Assembly (NCBI GenBank): GCA_913060665.1 | Contig: CAJXUY010000009.1 | Span: forward strand, 108,982-172,981 | Source of the DNA: an uncultured Oleiphilaceae bacterium | GTDB lineage: Bacteria; Pseudomonadota; Gammaproteobacteria; Pseudomonadales; Oleiphilaceae | Length of the DNA stretch: 64,000 bases | Direction: 5' to 3' | Shown: positions 25,171-34,670 of the stretch, in pieces | Position numbering within the stretch: position 1 is the stretch's first letter | How the letters are laid out: each line of letters begins with the position of its first letter | Notes under the pieces: model-generated | Told to the model about the DNA's origin: nothing | Databases searched by the model: none | The model's input: the letters and a program-made list of their open reading frames with translations, nothing else | Translations under genes and position numbers: made by a program

Positions 25171-25659
25171 TCGTTCCTTAAATGAATAACTCGGCAAGAT
25201 CCATACATCGTCCCCGAGATAGCTTACTTGAGACCTTTAAAATACGTGCAGCAGCACCCACAAATAATGAAAAAAATGAGCATTTCGGTTCATTTTTTAA
25301 CATCTTATTTGCAAGCGCAGTAACCGTGCAAAAATCTCTACTTATTATTATTGAAGTCAATAGGTGATATTAGCACGCCGCAAGAAACAACCACAGAGTG
25401 AATAGCAGGAATATAAGACTAATTGTCGAATTCTTATCACGAATCAAGCGCAGACATATAACAAATCTCCCGCATTTATTTCGATAGACGTATCAACACC
25501 ATGACTGTTAGACAACCGTTTAATAAATGGGACAGATTCGTGATAACTCAACAATATACTGATTAACCATTATAGAGATACATAGAACTTACGTCTCCAG
25601 CCAACCAATTTAAGTGATTCTGGCTAGGTTTTGGGAATTCTGACAGAGGGTAAAAAATT
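25171..25659. other. Intergenic region with a perfect 12-base inverted repeat
   Basis: About 490 bases between the divergent GGDEF-like and YHS genes with no credible gene; the two small opposing frames near 25180-25367 mirror each other and look like noise. The arms TTATCACGAATC (25434-25445) and GATTCGTGATAA (25535-25546) are exact complements separated by 89 bases. A GAGGG ribosome site precedes the YHS start. Promoters for both flanking genes are expected here. Confidence 0.5.
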
Positions 25660-26118
25660 ATGTTTCATACGCACAGTTTCAGCATTTTAACCATATTGCT
25701 ATTCAATACGTTGCTAATAGCCAACACAGCTTTTGCCGCAGCACCCGTTTACACATCTTATTTTAGCGATGTCGCCGCCTCAGGCTATGACGTAGTCAGC
25801 TACTTTACACAACAGCAGCCGATGAAAGGAACCTCCAAATACTCAACAGCCTACAATGGCGCTGAATGGCATTTTAGTAGCCAAGAGAACCTAAACTTAT
25901 TCAAGTCAGCCCCTAAAAAGTTTGCCCCGCAATACGGCGGGTACTGCGCGTGGGCTGCGGCTTACAACAAAACTGCAAAAGGCGACCCGCTGCAATGGGC
26001 GATTCATAACGACAAGCTTTACCTTAATTACAACGCTGACATCAAAGCCAAGTGGAGTGCTGACAAAGATCAGCTAATCAAAAAAGCCGATTTATTTTGG
26101 CCGAATTTAACCCTCTAA
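25660..26118 (+). CDS. Exported YHS-domain protein
   Basis: Secreted or periplasmic protein with a signal peptide (about residues 1-28, ending FAA) and a single YHS domain (about residues 40-130; SGYDVVSYFTQQQPMKGTSK, EWHFSSQENLNLFKSAPKKF, PQYGGYCAWAA). YHS domains are often proposed to bind metal and are found near heavy-metal and copper genes, but this is weak evidence of function. A GAGGG site 9 bases upstream supports the ATG at 25660. It lies about 65 bases upstream of a DoxX-like membrane gene, with which it is probably co-transcribed. Confidence 0.8.
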   Translation: MFHTHSFSILTILLFNTLLIANTAFAAAPVYTSYFSDVAASGYDVVSYFTQQQPMKGTSKYSTAYNGAEWHFSSQENLNLFKSAPKKFAPQYGGYCAWAAAYNKTAKGDPLQWAIHNDKLYLNYNADIKAKWSADKDQLIKKADLFWPNLTL

Positions 26119-26184
26119 CCAAACCGATATTAAACAACCGTCAATCCTATATTTTTAGTGGTTCACTGTTAGCAGAGTCCAAAT

Positions 26185-26700
26185 ATGAGTAATCGAACGT
26201 TAAGCATTGTTAGCTGGTTAATCGTCCTATGGATTTCTAAGGTTTTTCTATTTTCCCTACCTTATAAATTTAGCGGACACCCCGATACTCAACATATTTT
26301 CGGCACTATAGGTACTTGGATAAGGGAGTTATTAGGTGGCGCCATTGGTGACGCCTTTACTCAATACGGCGCCTATGCGGTAGGATCAATGGAATTGATA
26401 ACATCTCTCATACTTCTTGCACCTGCTTTAATCTGGCTGATTCAACGTAGTGATAAGGGGCTTAAATTCCCTTCCCGAAATATTTTACATGCCCTAGGAG
26501 GCCTTATCGCAGCAGGCATCATGTGTGGTGCCGCGTTTTTCCATTTAGCAACACCTTTGGGGGTCGAAGTTCTTCACCAGGGGCAAAGCGACAACGGGTC
26601 TCTTTTTTATGCAGCCGTCTCCATCATATTTCTCGGCGCTGTACTGTTCATCATCAATTACCTCAATTGGACCGCATCAAAAGATGCTCAAAACAGGTAA
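26185..26700 (+). CDS. DoxX-like four-helix membrane protein
   Basis: Predicted inner-membrane protein with four hydrophobic helices (about residues 8-30, 60-85, 105-125 and 140-160). The first loop, KFSGHPDTQHIFGTIG, resembles the DoxX family's substrate-facing loop. The function is not known; DoxX relatives act in redox stress and quinone-linked processes. Length 171 fits. It lies between the YHS gene and the ATP-grasp operon on the same strand, 42 bases before the latter, and could belong to either. Confidence 0.65.
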   Translation: MSNRTLSIVSWLIVLWISKVFLFSLPYKFSGHPDTQHIFGTIGTWIRELLGGAIGDAFTQYGAYAVGSMELITSLILLAPALIWLIQRSDKGLKFPSRNILHALGGLIAAGIMCGAAFFHLATPLGVEVLHQGQSDNGSLFYAAVSIIFLGAVLFIINYLNWTASKDAQNR

Positions 26701-26742
26701 ATATCGTATGAACTCAATCATCACTTCGGTGTCTTTAACATC

Positions 26743-27600
26743 ATGATTCGATTACTACTTATAAGCTCATATATCTTTTTTTGTTTGCTACTTCGCGTTG
26801 ACCCACGCAAGTACTTTCAATTAAATGCGCCTTACTTTAACGAGCAAAGGGGGATTTTTTCGAAACTGGATATGGACCAACTAATCCCTCATAACTGGCA
26901 ACTTGAGCAGTTTTTGGATATCGGTAATAGGTACCCTTCAGAATACCCTGTATTTGTGAAGCCTGAGTGGGGACAAAATTCACATGGCATACAGCGAGCA
27001 GATAATGCGACTGAGCTCGATAACATTAGACGCACACGTATAGACGGTAACCTGAACTATTTAATCCAACATGCAGCAAAAGAAAAAAGAGAATACGAGG
27101 TTTTTATTATTCCTTCTGCTTATAGCCTAAGCGACTCGTCACGCCTTCCTGCGGTTATTTCGATAACAGAGACCGTTAACCACGGCAATGACCATTACCC
27201 CATTAATGGCATCTACAATAAGGCGACTCACTACAAAGATATTACTGCCCAGTTTAGGCCAGAAGACCTCCACACTATTTGGCGGCAATTGAAAAGAGTT
27301 GGCAACTTTCGCATCACCCGCTTTGGCATCAGGGCCGCATCCCTAAAACACTTGCTGGCAGGAGCGTTTCAAATTATCGAGATAAACCTGTTTTTACCCA
27401 TGCCATTAACGCTTATCTCAAACAATATAAGCCGAAAAGAGAAATGTCTGTTCTGCTTTAGGTGTATGTGGCAATTGGCTAAAACCACCAAAAACATACC
27501 TTTAGAGCAGCCACACAAGTCGGTGTTTTTCAAAAAACTCAAATTATCCCGCTCACTCAAGCTTACGACCAAGATGAGGTCATACGATGAACGCGCTTAA
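26743..27600 (+). CDS. ATP-grasp family ligase (first of pair)
   Basis: Probable carboxylate-amine ligase of the ATP-grasp fold, which activates a carboxylate as acyl-phosphate and joins it to an amine. Seen: YPVFVKPEWGQNSHGI with the ATP-binding Lys73; a YLIQHAAKEKREYEVFI segment in the position of the central-domain hinge; and IIEINLFLPM (residues 211-220), matching the Mg-binding E-x-N. A hydrophobic N-terminus (residues 1-18) could be a membrane anchor. Substrate unknown. The ribosome site is weak, so a start shift is possible. Its last 14 bases overlap the second ATP-grasp gene. Confidence 0.7.
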   Translation: MIRLLLISSYIFFCLLLRVDPRKYFQLNAPYFNEQRGIFSKLDMDQLIPHNWQLEQFLDIGNRYPSEYPVFVKPEWGQNSHGIQRADNATELDNIRRTRIDGNLNYLIQHAAKEKREYEVFIIPSAYSLSDSSRLPAVISITETVNHGNDHYPINGIYNKATHYKDITAQFRPEDLHTIWRQLKRVGNFRITRFGIRAASLKHLLAGAFQIIEINLFLPMPLTLISNNISRKEKCLFCFRCMWQLAKTTKNIPLEQPHKSVFFKKLKLSRSLKLTTKMRSYDERA

Positions 27601-28495
27601 AAAATTAATATATCAATGGGTCAGTAAGCGGTTTATGGACGGCTGCAGTAACTACAATAGCTTGGATGTGAGGAAAAGCTGTCGCTCTAAAAAGCAGGCG
27701 CGAGCCGTGTTCGCTAATGGCAGCGTTCCTCATGCCAAGGGTGATATATTCTTTAACCCTTTCAAAGCTATCCAGTTTACCAAGAGGTTTGGTTTCCCGC
27801 TGGTAATCAAACCCAACGTTAGCGGTTTTTCCCGCGGTAGCCACTTTCCTATCATGAACTACAAAGAGCTTTGGAAAGCGATTTTTCTAGCCAAATTATG
27901 GTGGCCCACTACGGTCGTTGAGCAATACCTTGAAGGAAGCAATTATCGCGTAGTCGTGGCACAAGGCAAGGTTATGTCAGTTCTTCAGCGATATGCCCCT
28001 TTCGTTACAGGCAATGGTATTGACTCAATTGATACCTTAATAGACATAGAAAACAAAACACGCGAAGAGATGGGACTCTACCCTTGCATTCATCCACTGC
28101 AGAAAAATCAAGCAACAAAGCGCTTTCTTAAAAAGAAACACTATACGTTAAACAGCATTCCAGCCAGAGGCGAAATTATTACACTCTTCTACCGAATATC
28201 CTTAGCCCCCGGTGGCGTAGTCAGAACCATCAAAAAACAGACGATTCCGAAAAAAAACCAGGTGTTATTTAAAGATGTGTTGGAGATGTTTGATGCCAAC
28301 ATTCTCGGCATCGACGTCATCTTCGAAAAGGGTATTGAGACAGATTACCGAGATCAAAAATGTATTTTTCTTGAAGTCAATTCACGCCCTTATTTAAAAA
28401 TGCATGACTACCCTCGATATGGAGAAAGAGAAGATCTGTCAGCTTACTTCGACGAGCTCAATGAACTTAACATTACACAAACAGAAGTATTCTAA
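27587..28495 (+). CDS. ATP-grasp family ligase, cyanophycin-synthetase-like (second of pair)
   Basis: ATP-grasp ligase, clearly different in sequence from its neighbour. Seen: FPLVIKPNVSG (Lys75 region), TVVEQYLEGSNYRVVVAQGK (hinge plus nucleotide contact), RYAPFVTGNGIDSIDTLI, which is very close to the corresponding block of cyanophycin synthetase and related peptide ligases, and CIFLEVNSRPYLKMHDYP with the Mg-binding E-x-N. It is 302 residues with no Mur-ligase domain, so it is not a full CphA. A peptide- or amino-acid-ligating role is inferred. It overlaps the preceding gene by 14 bases and its stop overlaps the MFS start by one base (TAATG). Confidence 0.75.
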   Translation: MNALKKLIYQWVSKRFMDGCSNYNSLDVRKSCRSKKQARAVFANGSVPHAKGDIFFNPFKAIQFTKRFGFPLVIKPNVSGFSRGSHFPIMNYKELWKAIFLAKLWWPTTVVEQYLEGSNYRVVVAQGKVMSVLQRYAPFVTGNGIDSIDTLIDIENKTREEMGLYPCIHPLQKNQATKRFLKKKHYTLNSIPARGEIITLFYRISLAPGGVVRTIKKQTIPKKNQVLFKDVLEMFDANILGIDVIFEKGIETDYRDQKCIFLEVNSRPYLKMHDYPRYGEREDLSAYFDELNELNITQTEVF

Positions 28496-29826
28496 TGCTG
28501 ATCATTACCCGGCAATTTTATCTGTTTTCGGGGTTTCACTCCCTGTTAATAGGCCTTCTACCCTTTTTCTTACCCGTATTACTCTGGAAACAAGGCGCAT
28601 CTTTAGCTGTAATTTCCGCATTTATCGCACTCACCGGAGTGGGCTACATCATCACACTTTGGTGCTGGGATCGCCTGCGTTATCAGCAGCGCTGGCGCAT
28701 GGTCTTTATGCTTTCATTTATTATTGAACTACTTCTGGTCGGCACACTGACGTTCGCAGACAGTAGTCTCTACTTGATTGGGTTAGCCCTTATTAATGGC
28801 GCATATAACTGTTTTTACTGGTCAACCCAGCGAGCTATGTTTAGTGATATAACCTCACAAGAAAACTCAGGAAAAACCTTTGGTAACTTTCAAATACTAG
28901 TGGTTATTCTATTAAAACTAGGAATACTTTTAGGCGCCTATTTAATAGAAAATCAGAGCACAAACGCCATATTACTATGCTCATTTATGACGGCGTCCAT
29001 TGCACTTGCACTGCTTTTACCCAACCTGCCAGCCTCAAACTTACTCGCCTTAAATAAAATATCAAATAGTGTTTATACCGGAGAAGCCTCCTCCCAACCA
29101 AAGCGGAGTTATAGTGCCCTATCAGTTAAACAGGTAAAGAACTTTAAAGACTCTAACCAATCAAAGCTAACATTTTTACTAGATGGCCCCTTTCTGTTTC
29201 TAGAAAGCTATTTTTGGGTACTATCACTATATTTTCTATCCAATCAGAATGTACTGGAACTCGGTATCATCATTGTTTCACTGACGCTTCTACTCTCAAT
29301 TCTGTTCTATTTCATAAAAGCCAAAATTGACCAAGCCAACACTCAAAAGGTCTTCTCACTTGCCGTATGCCTCTATGCTTTATCTTGGATTCTACGGGCG
29401 CAATTTGATGCCAGCAGCCATGAATTTTTACTATATGCCACAATTATACTAATCGCGTTCTTAACAGCATTCTTCCGGCTAGCATTTAATAAGCGTTTCT
29501 TCGACGTTTCGCGAAGCAACAAACCCCACTCGTATATTGTTTTAAAGAGCTATTACTCACAGCTGGGCATTATCTTGTTCTTTGGTGCAAGCGCTCTACT
29601 ACTTGCAATGATAGACGGGTTAAACATCGAACAGTTTCTTACCGCTTTCTATTGGTTCGCTGGCCCTTTTGCGTTTCTCTACGGGCTATACGCTCGGAAG
29701 TTATTCACCGTTAGCCAAAACGATAAAGCAATTACCCCGAACCAATTTTTAACTCATAGCAGAACTACAAGCCGCTCTTCAAGTACAGAGCAACATATAA
29801 AAGGACAACAGGTAAACTTCTTATGA
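28495..29826 (+). CDS. MFS-type transporter in the ATP-grasp operon
   Basis: Polytopic membrane protein of about 440 residues with roughly 12 hydrophobic helices, a loop after the second helix (WCWDRLRYQQRWR) like MFS loop 2-3, and a long polar linker at about residues 180-225 separating two six-helix halves. Probably an exporter or importer for the product or substrate of the two ATP-grasp enzymes, since it is translationally coupled on both sides (TAATG with the ligase, ATGA with the DinB-like gene). Substrate unknown. Confidence 0.75.
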   Translation: MLIITRQFYLFSGFHSLLIGLLPFFLPVLLWKQGASLAVISAFIALTGVGYIITLWCWDRLRYQQRWRMVFMLSFIIELLLVGTLTFADSSLYLIGLALINGAYNCFYWSTQRAMFSDITSQENSGKTFGNFQILVVILLKLGILLGAYLIENQSTNAILLCSFMTASIALALLLPNLPASNLLALNKISNSVYTGEASSQPKRSYSALSVKQVKNFKDSNQSKLTFLLDGPFLFLESYFWVLSLYFLSNQNVLELGIIIVSLTLLLSILFYFIKAKIDQANTQKVFSLAVCLYALSWILRAQFDASSHEFLLYATIILIAFLTAFFRLAFNKRFFDVSRSNKPHSYIVLKSYYSQLGIILFFGASALLLAMIDGLNIEQFLTAFYWFAGPFAFLYGLYARKLFTVSQNDKAITPNQFLTHSRTTSRSSSTEQHIKGQQVNFL

Positions 29827-30410
29827 ACACGTCTATAGCAGGCAGTCTGGAGTCACTCGATCAGATAATGATATTTATCGAAGGACTGACGACCACCGAA
29901 TATCAATACATCGCCACACCGCTTTTTGAAAGCTCCATCGGTCAACACCTAAGACATATCGTAGACCTTTATCTAGCACTAATAGCTAGCTCAGAGACTC
30001 AAGGGTCAAAGTCATTCAGCCCAAACATCTGCAATATTAATTATGACATAAGGCGACGTGGCGCTTGTGTAGAAACAGATAAAGAGACAGGTTTAGCTGA
30101 ACTATCAAGTATTCGTCAGTGGCTAAACAGTATTGCAGAACAGGATATTAACAAAGAAGCACTTGTTAGCACTGAAGTGTCACTGACTTATCAGCAAAGC
30201 GAGGTATTCAAATCATCTTTTGGCCGCGAGCTGTGTTTTGCTTCAAGCCACTTAACTCATCACCTTGCCATCATGGCGGCGATTGCCAAAATGTCTGGTA
30301 AAGACGTTGATCCATACCTTGGGCTAGCGCCAGCAACGGCAACCTATACACGTGAACAAGACAGCAAAATAACCATCCTGTCAGCTATTCATCCCGCTCA
30401 AGCACGTTAA
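29823..30410 (+). CDS. DinB-fold protein
   Basis: Predicted four-helix-bundle protein of the DinB/YfiT superfamily, which includes metal-dependent thiol transferases such as bacillithiol and mycothiol S-transferases. The likely metal-binding histidines are in GQHLRHIVDLY (near residue 40) and SSHLTHHLAIM (near residue 140), spaced as in the family. Activity is inferred only. It overlaps the MFS stop by four bases. Its 3' end overlaps the convergent thioredoxin-like gene by 26 bases. Confidence 0.7.
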   Translation: MNTSIAGSLESLDQIMIFIEGLTTTEYQYIATPLFESSIGQHLRHIVDLYLALIASSETQGSKSFSPNICNINYDIRRRGACVETDKETGLAELSSIRQWLNSIAEQDINKEALVSTEVSLTYQQSEVFKSSFGRELCFASSHLTHHLAIMAAIAKMSGKDVDPYLGLAPATATYTREQDSKITILSAIHPAQAR

Positions 30411-30840
30411 GTTTTTCTAAAATGGAGTCAACCGTTTGGGGGCCATAGAGCACATCTCTGACCTTCCCTGATTCATCGATCAACACCGTTGCAGGCAGAG
30501 CGCGAGGACGCTCAATCGCTAGGGCTTCAGACGGGTCACGAACAACCATCTCATATTCTATACCAAAGATTTGAGCCTGATTGACAAGTTCATCACCCAG
30601 TAGACCATCAAAGTTCACCCCCAGTACCTCAATATTCTCGCGCTCATTTAGAAGATTCAATTGGGGAATCTCTTCAATACAAGGTTTACACCAAACAGCC
30701 CAGTAGTTTATGACTAACCAACCACGTTTAAACTCGTCTAACGATTTTTGCTGGCCATTGGAGAGTGTAAACTCAACCTGCCCACACCCTGTGAGGGCTA
30801 TCACCAAGAAAGCCAACAAAAAACAGATTATTCGTAACAT
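30385..30840 (-). CDS. TlpA-like thioredoxin-fold lipoprotein
   Basis: Membrane-anchored thiol-disulfide oxidoreductase of the TlpA/ResA type. The lipobox is LTGC (Cys19), followed by a thioredoxin fold with the redox motif WAVWCKPC (cis-Pro partner in RALPATVLID). Length 151 is typical. It is divergent from arsC across a gap of under 100 bases; a TlpA-like gene next to arsC-wrbA is also found in pseudomonads. Substrate unknown. Confidence 0.85.
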   Translation of the reverse strand: MLRIICFLLAFLVIALTGCGQVEFTLSNGQQKSLDEFKRGWLVINYWAVWCKPCIEEIPQLNLLNERENIEVLGVNFDGLLGDELVNQAQIFGIEYEMVVRDPSEALAIERPRALPATVLIDESGKVRDVLYGPQTVDSILEKLNVLERDE

Positions 30841-30937
30841 TGCGTCTCCGCATAGCGATAAGTTTGCGAGCCACTAATGATACGCTAAAAGAAATCTTAT
30901 AGAATAGCGTCATTCGATTTTGCTCACAGGAACCGCC

Positions 30938-31291
30938 ATGACCACTCACGCCACTATCTATCACAACCCACGATGCTCAAAGTCACGCCAAACGCTTGCT
31001 TTATTAGAAGAGAAAGGAATTGCGCCCGACATCGTTCTCTATCTGAAAACCCCTCCAACTGCCAACCAAATCAAAGATATACTCGCCAAGCTAGCTATTC
31101 AGCCTCGCCAGCTCATGAGAGTAAAGGAAGCCCTTTATAAAGAAAACGGTTTGGCTGACAAATCGTTAACTGACGAGCAGCTTATAGATGCCATGGTTAA
31201 GTTCCCTAAGTTGATCGAGCGCCCTATTGTTCTAGCGAATGATAAAGCGGCTTTAGGGCGGCCTCCTGAAGATGTGTTAAATATTCTGTAA
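30938..31291 (+). CDS. arsC: ArsC-family reductase
   Basis: Glutaredoxin-coupled arsenate reductase family protein. The active-site Cys13 lies in IYHNPRCSKSRQT, and the arginines expected to hold the oxyanion occur in RQLMRVKEAL and ERPIVLANDKAALGRPPE. Start at the ATG at 30938, six bases after an ACAGGA site; the frame also opens at 30920 but without a site. Length 117 is usual. There is no arsR, arsB or other arsenic gene nearby, so this may be the housekeeping YfgD-like branch rather than a dedicated resistance gene. Confidence 0.85.
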   Translation: MTTHATIYHNPRCSKSRQTLALLEEKGIAPDIVLYLKTPPTANQIKDILAKLAIQPRQLMRVKEALYKENGLADKSLTDEQLIDAMVKFPKLIERPIVLANDKAALGRPPEDVLNIL

Positions 31292-31372
31292 TTAAGAACA
31301 GTCTACTTATAACGTCCGGGCGTCTACAAACCCAGATGCTGGATTAAAAAGTTCTGAAATAGAAAGTTCTAA

Positions 31373-31993
<621 letters not shown>

Positions 31994-32022
31994 TGACTCA
32001 CGAACCATTGAGATAGACCACC

Positions 32023-32388
32023 ATGACATTGACCCAAAAAGTAAAATATTCCCACATCACCACACTACTCTCTTACCTATTGCTACTGGTTCTCATGGTA
32101 GTTTCGACGGTTCTTTCAACCTTACCGCCAGAAGCATCTCGTGGGTTTATACTCGCGGTAAAAGTCATTCCACTACTGATATTTTTACCAGGCTTACTAA
32201 AAGGAAATCTTCGCGCTCATATTTGGCTCTGTTTCGTCGTGCTATTCTATTTTACCCGAGCGGTAGTCGATGCATTTTTAACCGAAGGTGCAATATTAGA
32301 AGCGGTTATCACTGCAACCACCGTTATAGTATTTATCGCGGCAATGATGAATGTTTTTTGGCAAAAGCGCACGGGGGCAAAGCTTTAA
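32023..32388 (+). CDS. DUF2069 membrane protein
   Basis: Small inner-membrane protein with about four hydrophobic helices in 121 residues, of the DUF2069 family that regularly follows wrbA in gammaproteobacteria. The conserved stretch LPGLLKGNLRAHIWLCFVVL is present. Function unknown. It is followed by a strong terminator, which closes the arsC-wrbA-DUF2069 unit. Confidence 0.8.
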   Translation: MTLTQKVKYSHITTLLSYLLLLVLMVVSTVLSTLPPEASRGFILAVKVIPLLIFLPGLLKGNLRAHIWLCFVVLFYFTRAVVDAFLTEGAILEAVITATTVIVFIAAMMNVFWQKRTGAKL

Positions 32389-32439
32389 ACGTATCAACTT
32401 AGAACATTAGGTAAAAATCAAATAAGCATAAAGATAAAC

Positions 32440-32493
32440 AGCCGTTATACTTAATGTAATACTGGTAACACCTTTGGTTATAACGGCTATTTT
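32440..32493 (+). terminator. Rho-independent terminator of the arsC-wrbA-DUF2069 unit
   Basis: Arms AGCCGTTATA (32440-32449) and TATAACGGCT (32479-32488) are exact complements, followed by ATTTTT. The loop is about 29 bases. It ends the upstream operon before the GspE-like gene. Confidence 0.8.
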
Positions 32494-32525
32494 TCAGGTT
32501 AACTTGAACGGGCATTCATACCACA

Positions 32526-34298
32526 ATGAATAATGCAGTTTCGCAAAAAATAAAAAAGACATTGGCGCTTTCCGACATAGTTAACCAGTTGGTCGCCGAT
32601 GGCATCATTGTTCAAGAAGACTCTGACCAACTCGTTAACCAATCTAAATCAAGAGAGCAGCTTTCACTACACCCCCTTGAAATTGTTGCAAGTGCTAACC
32701 TAAAAAATCGTATCAGTGATGAAAACCTAACCTTAGACAGCTTGAGCCAATGGTTAGCTGATTGGGCTGACCAGCCACTATTTCATATCGACCCACTTAA
32801 GGTTGACGCTAGCGCCAGTGCCAGCGCTATGTCGTTTGCATTTGCTCAGCGTCACGGCATACTTGCGGTCGATATATCCGCTACTCAAGTGGTAATTGCC
32901 AGCGCCCAACCTTTTGTTGATGGTTGGGCCGAAAACCTACAGCACGTGCTGAGAAAAAGTATTAAACACGTTGTTGTAAACCCAGCCGACCTAAAACGCT
33001 TTACGGTTGAGTTCTACCAACTCGCAAACTCAGTCAACAAAGCGTCAGGCCAATCTCAAAGTAGTATTCAAAATTTCGAGCAAATGCTACAGCTTGGCAG
33101 CGACGCGAACCCCGATGCGAACGATCAACATATCGTTAATATTGTTGACTGGCTTCTTCAATATGCCTTTGAACAACGGGCGAGTGATATTCATATTGAA
33201 CCACGCCGAGAAATCGCACAGGTAAGGTTTCGTATCGATGGCGTGTTGCACAATGTATACGAGCTACCCGCTCAGGTCGGCATAGCCGTCATTAGCCGAC
33301 TTAAAATTCTCGGCCGCCTTAATGTCGCTGAGAAACGTAAACCACAAGATGGCCGAATTAAAACCAAAGGTGAAAACGACAAAGAGATAGAGCTACGCCT
33401 ATCAACATTGCCCACCGCCTTTGGCGAAAAAATGGTCATGAGAATCTTTGATCCGGATGTGTTACTAAGATCTTTCCCTGATTTAGGATTCTCTGCTGAA
33501 GATAGCCGTCGCTGGGAAGGCATGGCAAAGCAACCTAATGGCATCATCTTAGTCACAGGCCCTACCGGGTCTGGCAAAACAACTACACTGTATTCAACAT
33601 TACGCCAGCTTGCGACTACCGAAGTCAACGTCTGCACCATTGAAGACCCCATAGAAATGGTCGAACCGCTGTTTAACCAGATGCAAGTTCAGCCCAATAT
33701 TGACCTCTCATTTTCAAGCGGTATAAAAGCACTAATGAGGCAAGACCCCGATATCATTATGATCGGCGAGATTCGTGATTTAGAAACCGCAGAAATGGCC
33801 ACGCAAGCAGCACTAACCGGCCACTTAGTATTATCCACCCTGCACACCAATGACGCACCCAGTACGATTACCCGACTCATAGAGCTGGGAGTGCCGTCTT
33901 ATATTATTAAAGCTACGGTTCTAGGTGTAATGGCACAACGCCTAGTCAGAACCCTCTGCCCTAAATGTAAAGAACCTCACCCCATAGACGAAGAAGCCTG
34001 GAAAAGCATTACTGCTCCCTGGCGAGCACCTCTTCCTCAGAACACCTGCCGTCCGGTCGGTTGCCTTGAATGCAGAGATACCGGTTACAAAGGGCGTGCA
34101 GGCGTCTATGAGATCATGCCTATCAGTAATACACTGAAACCCATCATCTCTGATAGTTGCGATTTAGAGTCACTAAGAAAACAGGCAATTAAGGAAGGCA
34201 TGCATAGCCTTAGACTCAGTGGTGCAAATAAAGTCGGAGCAGGCCTTACAACCATAGAAGAAGTATTACGAGTCACCCCTCAAAGCATGAGGCAGTAG
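32526..34298 (+). CDS. GspE/PilB-type secretion ATPase
   Basis: Hexameric ATPase of the type II secretion/type IV pilus superfamily. An N-terminal GspE-like domain (to about residue 190) is followed by the motor domain: RASDIHIEPRREIAQVRFRID, Walker A GPTGSGKTTTLYST, Asp box EDPIEM, Walker B DPDIIMIGEIRDLETA and His box TGHLVLSTLHTND. A C-terminal tetracysteine zinc site is present (CPKC and CLEC). Length 590 fits. No other secretion or pilus gene lies within this window, so the partner machine is unknown; PilB and GspE/MshE cannot be told apart with certainty here. Confidence 0.9.
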   Translation: MNNAVSQKIKKTLALSDIVNQLVADGIIVQEDSDQLVNQSKSREQLSLHPLEIVASANLKNRISDENLTLDSLSQWLADWADQPLFHIDPLKVDASASASAMSFAFAQRHGILAVDISATQVVIASAQPFVDGWAENLQHVLRKSIKHVVVNPADLKRFTVEFYQLANSVNKASGQSQSSIQNFEQMLQLGSDANPDANDQHIVNIVDWLLQYAFEQRASDIHIEPRREIAQVRFRIDGVLHNVYELPAQVGIAVISRLKILGRLNVAEKRKPQDGRIKTKGENDKEIELRLSTLPTAFGEKMVMRIFDPDVLLRSFPDLGFSAEDSRRWEGMAKQPNGIILVTGPTGSGKTTTLYSTLRQLATTEVNVCTIEDPIEMVEPLFNQMQVQPNIDLSFSSGIKALMRQDPDIIMIGEIRDLETAEMATQAALTGHLVLSTLHTNDAPSTITRLIELGVPSYIIKATVLGVMAQRLVRTLCPKCKEPHPIDEEAWKSITAPWRAPLPQNTCRPVGCLECRDTGYKGRAGVYEIMPISNTLKPIISDSCDLESLRKQAIKEGMHSLRLSGANKVGAGLTTIEEVLRVTPQSMRQ

Positions 34299-34314
34299 TA
34301 GTTGTATCAGGTAA

Positions 34315-34536
34315 CTACAGATGAATAGTAAAGAAGTTAACTACTTTTATGATCTCTCTATAAGTTTCAAGTCTTATTAGGTCGAGCTGAAAGTGGGAGC
34401 TTTTTACCGATACCAGAGCATGATAGATATTACTCGGTAACAGTAACCAGCGTTGCTCACCCCCCATTACCCCATCGTAAAGCAACACACCCTTAGTATC
34501 TTCTGGGTATTCTTGACGAAATGCATAATCAGGCAG
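34315..34536 (-). pseudogene. Possible gene remnant in the gspE-MMPL gap
   Basis: An open minus-strand frame of 73 codons without an ATG start; it opens just after a stop codon and ends at TAG at 34315. The translation has protein-like composition (FRQEYPEDTKGVLLYDGVM, WLLLPSNIYHALVSVKSSHF, LDLIRLETYREIIKVVNFF). I do not recognise the family. It may be the tail of a decayed gene or chance. Confidence 0.3.
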
Positions 34537-34670
34537 TTATAAGATCACTATTTTACTGATATAAAAAATATTTGTTTGCAAACCACCCTAATATCAGTTT
34601 AGTCTACATTTATGACCCTTGGTCAATTAGTATTTTATCGCATATATTTAATCGTCACTTGGACAATAAA

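Noticed and set aside
25178..25367. Two opposing 60-residue frames just upstream of the GGDEF-like gene
   Set aside because: They mirror each other, have no ribosome sites and no recognisable protein pattern.
26708..26746. A 12-residue frame ending in an ATGA overlap with the first ATP-grasp gene, as a precursor or leader peptide
   Set aside because: It has a weak ribosome site, no known leader pattern and is too short to separate from chance; no graspetide-type precursor was found either.
30385..30410. 26-base overlap of the DinB-like and thioredoxin-like genes as an annotation error
   Set aside because: Both reading frames are intact to their stops and both families fit their lengths, so the convergent overlap appears real.
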